A DNA stretch of 64,000 nucleotides from Phoronis australis. Taxonomy: Eukaryota > Phoronida > Phoronidae. The position numbers were made by a program, and so were the translations under genes. Location: assembly GCA_002633005.1 (NCBI GenBank), contig NMRA01000170.1:62001-126000 (forward strand). Direction: 5' to 3'. The notes under the pieces were generated by a model. That model was not told where the DNA came from and searched no databases. It worked only from the letters and a program-made list of their open reading frames with translations. Numbering within the stretch: the stretch's first letter is position 1; every line of letters begins with the position of its first letter. Of the stretch, positions 21,320-32,517 are shown one piece after another.

Positions 21320-24300
21320 TTACCAAATATGGCCTGGAAACACAGCAGGTTTGCTGGCAATGATGTTTGCTAACGAGTTCATATTGCTTTTTACTCTGCA
21401 TCTAAATGCCCAAGATGACTCGTGTTGCTTGAGAACTTTTCTCGGCGGTGGCAAGTATGTCAAATCGTCTACTTCCGTAGAATTTCTCAATGTGTCGGCT
21501 TGTGATACTGGAGAGACGTTGCTGCCAGCGAAAAGTTCAAGTCTGGGTGTCTCTTCGCAACCGTTCTTTAAACTTTTAGTGGACTTGCTCCGTGTCCTGG
21601 AAGACACCGGGCCATTGTGTATACTTATGCTCGCTTTTCTTCCCTGAAAAATAAAGATCATTATTCTTCATGAGTGCTCAATGGTCCATGGCGGCAATAG
21701 GTCTAAAACGAATTACTTCAGTTCCTACCCGATACTGGCCTCCACAAAGAGAGTACAAATACCAGTCAATAATTTTTTTATTATTTTAAAATCAGACAAG
21801 TAGGCCTGTAACCCTTTTTTCTAACATATTGGTAAGAGTTAAGCTATTAATATTGAGTAGAGGGAAACCAATCTTCAAATTACCCGGGTTTCCAGAACAG
21901 ACTATTGACTAAGGCAACGAAAATTTTGAATTCCAGAAACGAAAAACGTTGAAATTTCGAATTGAAAGTTCTCTGAGTAGTTGGACACAGTGATGTAAAC
22001 AAATCCACGTCTTCACAAGAAATGGACACTCAGTGTATGTGTTCTGTATGTTTATTAATGATTTATGTATGTGACGGTTGCCTGGGAATGACAACAATAT
22101 ATAATGAAATATAAATGGCAGTGTAACCGTGCGATACTGGAATTCGTTAATGCGTGCGATACGCAGACATATTCGATAACTAACTTACAATCTGACCAAC
22201 GATACATTCAGGTTGGAAATGCCCGCAAAACACACCACTCAATAAATGTTACTGAAGAAAGGATTTATTTGAAATAAAAATGAGTTCAAGAAACGTTGAC
22301 AACAATTAAGGTTCGCTGACTTTGAAATGTTAATGAATGGATCAGTTCGGTGATCTTATCGGCGATTTACATGTAAGTTGCGCGTAGTGCAGACCATTTT
22401 GGCGAACTGCGGAGAACTGCTGTCGACTTTCCAGAATTCAGTGACGTACACATACATACAGTAAGCTAATCTTTTGGATTTATTCAGAACAAAATAATTG
22501 AGAATTGATGTTCAAAGACTGTTTTTCATCTAACGGAACTTTTTCTCAACTGTTTACCCGCATCTCGTGTATAAGTAAACATGCATACAAAGACCATAGG
22601 AACGCTTTATGTTACCGTTGATAGCACTCGACATTCAAAAAGAATGTCCTTGTGTACACACTTAAAGGTATCGTTTTATCTGAATTGAGCAAACTAAAAG
22701 CACAATAGGACTTTCTAGTGAGAGCTTTTTCTTCAAAGGGGTCTAGCTTTGTTTACATTAGGTAAATTTGCAAAACATCTTTTCAAACAATGTCGTTTTT
22801 ATTCAATTATATCAATTCTAGATTTGGGGCGATTGAAAATTGGTGTACTGAATTTATACCAACTCAACACTAAATATAAACCGTTTTTCACGCAAGTTAG
22901 TTATCTATTGGAGGCTTATCGATCGAAGGAAATCAGATTTTTTTTTTACATGTACAAAGAAACCTTAGCAGACGTATCTCGGGAACGATTATCATGTCTG
23001 TGTTCACATGTAAACAAAACCCCGTAAACTACTAATACCATCATTAAAAAGACATTTCCTCTTCACCGTTAACATGAAAATCGTGAATCGGGCTAATCAA
23101 CTCTGAGAAACTGGGAATAAAATTTCCTTTGTCACAATAGAAATTGGTTTCTTTAGTCATGAATTGATATGAAGCGACCTGATCGCGGGAAGAATAGCCA
23201 GTCAGTCGAAATTGGTAAACTTTTCTAAACCTCAAATTACCGTACTTACCAATGCGATGAATAGCCTCTCTGAGATTAAATAGCGTTCTCTGTCATGGTA
23301 CGGAAAATGTTGACACATTTTATGTGGTTATATAATTTGGCTGGCAATTTCCGTTTTTATGATCCTTTCAAGTATACAGGGGTATAGCAACGGCTCATTT
23401 TTTGTCCCCGAAATAAACAGATATGTAGATAACACATCTTAATGCGAAAAAGCTCAACCTGCAGTGACAGCGCTTTCCTGAAAACATACACATCTGTGCA
23501 GCCATGATACCGGCTTCCATGTGTAAGCCGTGTAGATTTAAGAACAACCCCACAGTAGTTCTTAATACGCTGTTGCTGAATAAGTTGTAGACAATTTGAT
23601 GGAGAGTTCTATTCAACATCACTCAGAATCTTGTTTCATACAGAATCTCTTTCAAAATTTTAATTGGTCCCAGAGGTTATGCAGACAATGTTATTGTTGA
23701 CTTTATGTTTTGAACCCTTGGATTATTTAAAATAATCTTATAGATTGTCGTCTTGATATTGTGTATAGAAAGTGTTGGTAATGATTATTATACACTTTCG
23801 TTTTGAGGCACTCTTTTCAAATCTGGCCATGGTTCAATAGTTGGGTCTACACAGGCATTTGCGTGACCTTTCCTGAGAGAGAAGAGACCACACTATCAGA
23901 AATTCCTGCACTTAAGCGTCTCTTGGTGCCTTCTTTTATCACAGTTCAATCAAGTTTAGGTGGTATTGAAGTTTGTCAACATTTTTAAATCTCACCAGTA
24001 CCTTAAAACTAATATATAACTGAAAATTTTGTAAAAATAAAAATAAAGACGAAAGTTTACCGAAGGGGGTGTTTTGATAAAAACTGATTTAACGAAAATT
24101 GTTTGAAAAAAGCCAAGCACTCAAGATCCTGGTATTAATGAAAAATGTAATTTATGAGAGTATAGGTAGTTTCTAAGTTGGAAATGGAATGATAATCTTT
24201 TTACGGCACATCATATTTTTACCTCACCGCCAAAATGGACTTCCGTTGCCAGGCTACGTTTAAGGTTCTATGATGATTTATTTTATAAAACTCATTCATA

Positions 24301-24897
24301 TTGTGTTGGAACTGGGTCCTATATTATTTCGGTTATTCATTTCTAGACCATAGGCCCACAGTACAGTTCATTATCATTGACAAGCTTTTTTGAACTACTG
24401 TCTGAATGTTATAGCAATGATAACCATTCAACTGTGTTCTAGTCACTTACCGTTTGTATGCCTTCAGTTTTAAAAGTGTCACTGCCAGAAGACATTGCTC
24501 TCAGTTTCACAGGTGGAAAAAAGCCCGTTATTCCTCTGGATTTTGAAATTTCCTTTGGCATTTTTATACTGGAGCAGTCGAACTCGACAATCTTAGCCGT
24601 TGTTGTAGGCCTTGCTTTGAATCTCTGTACATACTCAGTCGGAGAATTCGCGGACACGGGTGTGAATCTAGGAGACCTCTGGCAGATCTTGTGAGAATCC
24701 ATAGCGAATGTTGAGTATAAATGATCCGCTGTATCTGAGCCGTACACTGGTGGAATGCTCCGGTGTAACATTAAATTGTCAGCTCGTTGAACGCCTTGTG
24801 TCCGCTGGGACAACGGCGAGGTATTATATAGACGAGTCTGTGCTTGGTTCGAATCAACCACAGCCGTAGCAGTCGGATTAAGCTGTACCGATAACAT
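21320..24897 (-). CDS. Unrecognised two-exon gene, 256 residues
   Basis: First exon 24897-24451 starts at the only in-frame ATG (M-L-S-V-Q-L-N-P) and ends at a strong donor, ACG/GTAAGTGAC. The second exon, 21643-21320, starts after a strong acceptor, ctttatttttCAG/GGA, and ends at TAA after P-G-H-I-W. Both sides are phase 0 and the joined frame is 149 plus 107 codons. The protein is Ser/Thr/Pro-rich and basic, with blocks R-S-I-P-P-V-Y-G, G-F-F-P-P-V-K-L-R, S-S-R-T-R-S-K-S-T-K-S, D-L-T-Y-L-P-P-P-R-K-V and S-S-W-A-F-R-C-R-V-K. There is no signal peptide or TM helix. Probably a cytoplasmic, cytoskeletal or nuclear protein, mostly disordered. No family recognised. Tail-to-tail with the membrane-protein gene. 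Confidence 0.5.
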
Positions 24898-25719
24898 TGT
24901 TAATCCGAAATAAATAATGTATACTCTTCCTATCACATTGGGAATTCGCTTGGCTTCCTTTAGAATTGAACAGTCGTTGAGAAGGTGATCTAAACGTAAT
25001 GATACCCGTTTTCTCAATTGCTTCCTCTAGGCTCCTTTGCGCTGCGTTCTGGAGTGCGGGGAATATTCACCCTTCAGAGAACGATCACAAAGCTATTGTA
25101 AGGTTTCACGGGTCATAACAATGTAAATTATAGATCTTGGGTTGAGCTAGCAACGCTCTTCGAATGCTCTACTTGGCTATTAACGCTCATTCAAACACAC
25201 ATTCGCAAATCAATTTCTTACGTTAGCTCCAGTAACTTAAAGTCAGCTTCTTGCCTGCCACGGTTACGGCTAAAAGTCAATAACACTTCAGGTACCATGG
25301 CGTTTTTCCAATGAAAATCACATTAAACTGTAATATACGAGTCACAATGTATTTGTTGGATGGCTGTCAATGAACCATGTTTTCACCAATAACAAAATTT
25401 TATTGAGTCAACATGTAAGCCCTATTGTGTGCTCTGTATTGAGAATGTATTATCGGTATTTGGAAATGGAGAGACGCCCTATTAAGAAACACTACGTACG
25501 CATAAATTAAGAGCTAACGTAGAGAGGAAACCGAACTTTTACGATACCGTACTCGCGACACTCGTGTTTAACATAAACAGTATTGGGTCCTTTTTAACTG
25601 ACGTTTAAATATCAATGTAGGACATCGCTTATCAAAAAGTCTGTGTACTTACAAAACTATACATTTTGATTGTTACTCAGCAAAACCATGAACAGTATAT
25701 GAGTGTTTTCACAATGTAG

Positions 25720-25900
25720 AAATCTTGCCAAATTTGATTGTCTACTTCTTGTCAAACTGCCATTCAATTTTTTGGGTCAAGTGGGCATGCATTTTTATTA
25801 AAATTGAGCAAAACAGTCAAAACAACTGTACCAATAGCATGATTAAATTTTGTTTAATAGAAATGTTTAAGGTGAAATCTCCAAGGGAAACGCTGTTTGC
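25720..25900 (+). repeat. Dispersed repeat, partial copy 2
   Basis: The stretch around 25835-25885 (caatagcatgattaaa, then aaatgtttaaggtga) matches 58345-58400 (caataacatgatcaaa, aaatgttcaaggtga) in the same orientation. Confidence 0.5.
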
Positions 25901-26029
25901 AAAGGCACAATAAATTCCATCATTCTTCAGACAGAGAAGACCATGTCAGTCGGAAAGAAGTCCCTGTTAAGTTGATATCCGGCAATCTGCTATTTTAGGA
26001 TGCCAGATGTCCATCAACATTCGAAATAT

Positions 26030-26520
26030 TGATTGATTGATTAACTAATTGATTTTACGTAAACTGAGCATACGATAATAATACATTACAATGTAATATA
26101 ATACAACATACTAATAGAGACAGACATACAAACTAAAATCAATCAATTTATTTCTGTAATAAATGCCATAGGCCCACTGTACAAGACAACAACATGTAAC
26201 ATACTTAAGAGTGTAGCAAGCTATGAAGGAGACGAAAAGCATAAAACTCATATTTACTTAGATCAACTAATTTAGCACCATCACTTGTTGACATTAATCT
26301 ATTAAGGTTGAAAAAAGACGAAAATTCCAGTAGGACACTTCAATATAATTTTCTCTCAGTTCAGAATATTTGTCACAGCTTAGAAGGAGATGGTACTCCA
26401 TCGTCTTCCACAACACCGAGACAGAAGGGACACACTTTGTTTGCCCTATCCAAATTTAAGTGCCTGCCTACTTCAATCATGAGACTGTGGCTAAAACAAC
26501 GAAAACGTGCCATGGACATA
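26030..26520 (-). pseudogene. Decayed non-LTR retrotransposon ORF2 3' end and 3' tail
   Basis: On the minus strand the translation shows V-G-R-H-L-N-L-D-R-A-N-K-V-C-P-F-C-L-G, then after a frameshift Y-H-L-L-L-S-C-D-K-Y-S-E-L-R, the usual C-x2-C...H-x4-C end of CR1/L2-like reverse transcriptase ORFs, followed by K-Y-E-F-Y-A-F-R-L-L. Further on is a 3' UTR-like end with a caatttatttctgtaataaatg (reverse) segment and TGAT-type repeats at 26030-26060. Frameshifts and stops show it is dead. Confidence 0.6.
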
Positions 26521-29500
26521 GTTTGTACACGGGGTATACTCAAACTTTAAATTTTTTCCAATTTTAAATTGATTATAAAAACACAGTTTAGGATTCTCTT
26601 AACACCTTTTTTCCATACTTGCAAATAACAATCCCTCGTTGTCTAAAAATTAGCAGAAAAGTATTTTCACACACAACGCCTTGATTTAACCAAGCTTCGT
26701 GGAATCCATTCTTTGACAATATTTCAGGAGTGCCGACCATTTTGATATGTTTTGTCAAATAAGACTATTGAAGGTTTACGTGAAAATACATTTAAAATTA
26801 AAGGACAGTTGACGTACGAAATGATGACAAGATAAATTACTTTTTCCATCGTTGTCTGTCCTATGAAAAGAAAGTTAAATATAAAGTAATTAGCTAAACG
26901 ATGCAGAAATATGTAAATGAGGATATGAACGAATAGATGAATAAATACACAAAGGTAAAGAAGAAAATAATTTCATATGAAGACAAATGCAAGTGAACTT
27001 GAAAAAGAGTATTATTAATTCCGAATCATCGGTACTGTTTCTTTTTTACAAGTGCATGTATGAGAACACACGCATACATATAAGTAATGTTTCTGTGTGC
27101 TAGTGCAAATTGATTATTGATTATTCATGGTGGACAAAGTTGCACGAGACGCAGCTTCATAGCACTGCACGAGTGTGTTGATTATTCATGCGCAGTATTA
27201 TTGCATTAGAATTGTTAACTGTTGAATCAATCGTGCCGCAATTGCGGTATTTGTGTTGTAACACGTGGAAACTTGTTGCGGTCAATTTCTTAACAGCTAT
27301 TTCTGAGGTAAAGAACCTCGTTTAAAGACAAAATAATAGACAGGCCTTCTCAGTTGAACTTATCGAAAGAAGAATAGCAGGCCTAACCGGTAAGGGCGCT
27401 GAACAAAAATGACCGAGCCCTGGCACCAAGGCCCTAACCGGCCCTGTTGCACAAGATTGGCTAATAATTCAACACCGCGCAGTTACCTCCGAACAAAAAG
27501 TGCACTGGACTCCCAAAGAGTAAATTTGATGTTGCATAAGATTTCCACTAATACTGTAACAGATGTGATCCCCAAATAAAAGTTCACTAGCTGACTACAA
27601 TAGGCAGTTGAATAATAATGCAATCAAAGGCCGGGGTCTAATAGTTGTACTCGAAATCGAACTCAGAATATTGTTTTTGATATTTTCTGTTCTACTTTTG
27701 CACGAACTCAAGAGAACTGAGTGGCTATTAATATGTGCTTGAGTACATTGCGGCATGTGAGTTTCTAGTCTAAGCTAGCACTCACTTGATAACCCTTAGA
27801 TTCGCGTTACAAACTCGAGTACGGGTCGAGATTTCGAGTAAAAACTCAAAAAAATTTTGAATTCATATTCGGAAATGCTACCCTAGAAGTTAGGCCTAGG
27901 GCCCTCTACAGTGCAAACTATGATTAAAAAGTTATCAAAGTAAAATAAACTTTAGGTAAACTTTATATGTGGAGAATTTCTCGCTTACACGTGACCGCTC
28001 TGATTCCCAGACAACTTACGATGCCTACTCAGCACGCCCTTTGTATTGAAGTAGCTCTGAGCTAATGAAGTGGAAAATTAAGGTAATTGTAGCATTACTG
28101 TCTCAACAATGGTTGTTGTTAGAACCCCCAATTTGGTTTTCTCTGACATTTGCGGAGTTATAGCCTGCAACTCTGGAGAGTAGTTTCAACTTGGTACATT
28201 ATAAATATTACAAAATGACTAAAAAGGTTAACTTGTGTTTATCTTCACAAAGGGCCACTTCCCAAAGGAACGATAAGTTTGATATTGGTTTTCTTTATTT
28301 AATTTTTAATGCTTCAGTCCACTTATTTTTTTTCTTACCGGGAGCGGGTTGATAACTTTTTATCTAAGTTTTGAACTTGAAGTACCAAAACAGTGGTAGA
28401 TTTGATCGCCAGCTAAATTAATTAGTTAAGTTCATTGTGAGCCCATCCCTAAACTTACCACATTACAGGTACAATAAACATTTCACGTGTCATTAAAGTT
28501 TAATCTTTATTAGAACTCAAATCATAACATTTTACCTAAACATCATTCAAGAATGAATGGACTCACCAGAGACAGCCCAAGAGTTATTATCTCTGCGGCG
28601 AAGGATGTTGCTTGCAGTCACTGGTACGGTGCGCGACTTAAGACGCTCTGCGGCTGGGTTTAAGATCTTTTATAGGCCTAAGTATCCCCAATTCTCGTAC
28701 CAGGATGAATTTCGAAATTAGAACTCAAATCATAAAATATTTACAGAAGTGCAAATATGGTGATAACCAAACTAAATATTTGGAATCTCTGGACAATTTC
28801 GGTGGCACTGACTATATAACTATTCTAGCTCTTTGTCAGTAATAAAAATGAAAAGTGGGCACAACAACTGATTCCTGGTCAAAAATCTGGTTCAACGATA
28901 TTGAAAGAATATTAAAAAATGAATCCATGTGATGNTATTGTTAACTCTGGTCAACGTTTGTATATCCACCGAGTATATCAATACGCGCGGTAGTTAATGG
29001 TTGTAGTTTTTAGATTATTAGTTCATCGATTTTTAAAAATCTAAAACCGTACTTCGTTGTTTTTTTCCAGCTGAATACCGCCGTGGTGTTCGTTTATAAC
29101 GAAAATTAGTGGTTAATACATTTTGAAGATTCGCCAGTCAGAGATGTCTAATACAGTTTATGGTCGGATAATTACATTTGTAATTGGGTCTTTCTCGCAT
29201 CGGGCAATGCGGTCTGATTCCCGCATGGTGAAATAACTTGAACTTATCCACATAAATCATTATGTACTCGAGCATACGATTCTTGAGTTTGCACAAAAGT
29301 AGAAGATGTCAAAAGTAATTTCGAGTTCGATTTCGAGCACAAAAATTAGATCCAGACTGAGTCCATACTTTAATTGATAGAGGCTAGCACGAATGATCAA
29401 TTTAGTCCACAATGGCGTTTTCTCAATAGACAAATGTGTGCTTGTTGTTTGCGTATAATCTGCTAGTATCAGTTCAACCTGTTTCGCCAGCTGGCTGAGA

Positions 29501-29566
29501 AAGCTAGGAGTCGGTATAACGTCGTAATAATTAGTGCCTTGTCGTAGCATCGGTAATCCATTGAAA

Positions 29567-29592
29567 CAGGAAGAGATAGTTATCTCTTCCTG
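29567..29592. repeat. Perfect 12-bp hairpin
   Basis: caggaagagata and tatctcttcctg are perfect inverted arms around a 2-base loop. Function unknown; it could be a relic of an element end. Confidence 0.8.
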
Positions 29593-30603
29593 ATTGAAAC
29601 AAAATGAGAACTCCGTGATCGTGTGGTTGGTCTTATTTTGGCCAACTTAGTCAACACGGTCTGAAAAGAACTGGGAGCCGTTTAATTGTTTAGACCTGTC
29701 TCTACACATGTTATGATCATCTCGGGTATTCAGTGAGCATGGTCTCCAGCAATAACAAACAGTCAGTTCTTAGCAATGGATGACATACTAGGTCAAGCAT
29801 GACGCAACTTTTTATCAAAATTTAGCTGGAGGCTACTGACCCCTCTCCCCTACGGACTAGACCAATTGTAGCCACTTTGCCGACGGCCTGGCTAACACTT
29901 CCTTCAAAATTATGGTTGAAAATTACAACATCCTAAATCCGCCAGTACACGAAATAATTGCAATAGGCAGTCTTCATACCAATTTATTTGTATCCTAAAT
30001 GTGTGCAGAAACTTCGCATTGCGAAAATAAACCGTAAGATTATGTAGAACCATAGAAAAAAATTCAAATTGAGTAATTTAGGAACATCATATCTATATGA
30101 AACTTGTTTCTACCTGCGTTCAAAGAAAACAAAATTTACGCACATGCGTTTCAGTGACCAACACGGCACACGCGTATTGCAGGGTGTTCGCGCCCGAGAC
30201 TTACGGTGTTGAATTAATATGCAAGACCGCAAAATTCTTCTTTATTCGACCATAGACTTCACATTGTTTATCGTGGATGCACCGTTTGTATACGCTTTAT
30301 GCACTGCTGTACGAAAGGGTGACAGTAATTGTTTTTAAAATATTCTTTTTTTGCACGAGAGTCTATCAAAAACAGGACTTAGTTGAATCACGAAAAATCC
30401 ACATTGAGAACACCATATTTCAGAAAAGGGCGACCGTATTCTTGTGAAACTTATAGATACTATTGTTGATGCACTGATCTACAACTAAGCTCCGATAGGA
30501 ATTGGTTTTAAAATGGCCCTTGTTACTCGAGTTACAGTGCCAAAAATCGGATTTCTGTGATTTTCATAAAAAACAAAGGTTGTATTAAAAGCGAAATGAT
30601 TCA

Positions 30604-30807
30604 TTAAGATAACCAAGCTTGAACATTATCAAATAAACTTTGGTCACGTCTTTGACACCGCTGCTTTGCTAGGATGTTTAAAACCGAACATTTCGTCACT
30701 AACGGTTCTGGTTGTTCAATGTTATTCACAGAGGCTCCACGTGATCGACCGTCAGCCGGAGGCATTATGGACGATATTTGTCTTGATGCGACTCCACTGT
30801 AAACCAT
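30604..30807 (-). CDS. Small hypothetical ORF or terminal exon, 67 residues
   Basis: Starts at ATG 30807 (M-V-Y-S-G-V-A-S-R-Q-I-S-S) and ends Q-S-L-F-D-N-V-Q-A-W-L-S-TAA. An acceptor-like cttacttgcttAG lies just upstream in phase 2, so it could be a last exon. Composition is protein-like (P-P-A-D-G-R-S-R-G) but no partner exon or family is recognised. Confidence 0.2.
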   Translation of the reverse strand: MVYSGVASRQISSIMPPADGRSRGASVNNIEQPEPLVTKCSVLNILAKQRCQRRDQSLFDNVQAWLS

Positions 30808-32197
30808 GCTGCTTGAATAATTACTAAGCAAGTAAGTACTGTTTGGAACAACAGAATTAACAAGTTTCAAATATTTTATTAACATGTCTATACAGAGACT
30901 GAAAATAATTTTGTTTTCCATCCAACAGCAACAATCAAAGTCCTAAAACGGATCTCACAAAATTTATTTTCACAATTTAGTTTACTTAACAAAAGTTTAC
31001 ATCAACAAAGTCAACTTACAACCTAAAGGATGCACCAATTTCCAAACTGGAAACTGAAAACCATGACGATGCAATTAAACAGTACAGGATCACCGGTAAT
31101 CAAGTACAATACAATACATAAATACAATGGTAAAATAAGTCAAAATCAGAAAAGAACAATAAACCAGCATTCCACCAAAGAAACTAGTTAAAAGGATACT
31201 AAACCCAGTTTTGACAATTTCAACCAATCTTCGTGCTGTCACCTCCTAATGTATCATTGCCGCCAATCTCCCAAGTTAAAGGCAGGAATCAACTAAAAAC
31301 TCATACTCCCTATGTCACAGATTAGACATTATAGTCCTTGGCAGGAGGTCACTTCCCACAGTTGCCTCACCCCTAAAAGCGTAAGTCATGCTTTCCCATT
31401 TAGCAAACTTTGAAAGGAGTTTTCAAAATTTTCTCCAAGCTTTTGAGGGTTGTTGAGGGTCACAGAGAATTACTGTTTCAGAGAATTGCATGGGTAAGTC
31501 GTTTTTAATAGACCAAAACCGGGTTTGGTATCCTTTTAATGAACAAGAATACATAATTCTGCTGAAACACTTAATTTCAACACTTCAAGGACTTTGTGCT
31601 TTGTCTTATCCCATCATTCTTCACTGTTCATCACCAGTTACAGAGTATGTGTTGAACACAGTGTTGATGAAGTTCCAATAATGCCACGAGATGGCGCCAA
31701 TCATCATAGCAAAGGACATGTAAAGGGGAAAGTAAGGACTAGAGGTGTTGAACTGATGACTAGTCTCGGTAAGAGAGAGACACCTGTTGACAATGCTACG
31801 AGTTGTCTTGGCACTTGGGTCACTGTCATGTATACGCAGGTTAATCTGTATCGGAAAAGAATAAGGACTATGAAATAATCACCTTTAATTAAAAATTCAT
31901 TTTAATGAATGAATAAACCATTGCAATTAATACTTTGACTATTTTGAAAACACAGGGTGTTTATGAGCAAATAACACAACACCCTTTTCAAAAGGAACAC
32001 GACAAGATTTTGATGGACACTTGCCACCTGATAGCAGTCATTAATAGGACAATCACTATCACTAACACCAAGTTTGAGATTTGATTTATTTCAAATGTAC
32101 TGAAAAACAACAACTGACCACATAGCCAAACTAGAGAAAAAAGTAAACATTGAATTGAAACCTCAAAAACAGTAGTTTTAAAAGGTTATAAAATAAG

Positions 32198-32203
32198 TTT
32201 ATT
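32198..32203 (-). terminator. Candidate polyadenylation signal for FDFT1
   Basis: AATAAA on the minus strand about 315 bases after the squalene synthase stop. It is the first such hexamer noticed downstream of the gene. Confidence 0.35.
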
Positions 32204-32517
32204 TTTCAAAAACTGAAACATTATTTATCCCCGACTCTGTGAGGCAGGTCAAGTAGTAGATATAACCTGACAACATCCTGGTCACTTCCACAATAAACCT
32301 GTGCACAAAGGGCCACTTGTCCCAGTACAAATTTCCCCAGGGCCAACTCCCCCTTGCTCAGCAGAGCATTCACACGATGCGAAGTCACCAGAGTAAAGTG
32401 TCTAATGTGAACTACTTGTCGCAAATAAGAAATACTTCCTCCTTCACGACACTTGTGTCAAACAAGCACTTCTAACGGGACAAGTCACACTCATTTGAAG
32501 AGGGGAGTGGTGTCAAG

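Larger units (their letters stand above)
24898..32517. other. Gene-poor interval
   Basis: Apart from the retrotransposon relic, repeat fragments (25720-25900 and about 30030-30120, the latter with cttatctatatgaaac-like similarity to the 58.5-kb repeat), a perfect hairpin at 29567-29592, one N at 28935 and a small minus-strand ORF at 30604-30807, I see no supported gene. The open frames here are short, lack splice partners and look random. Confidence 0.6.
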
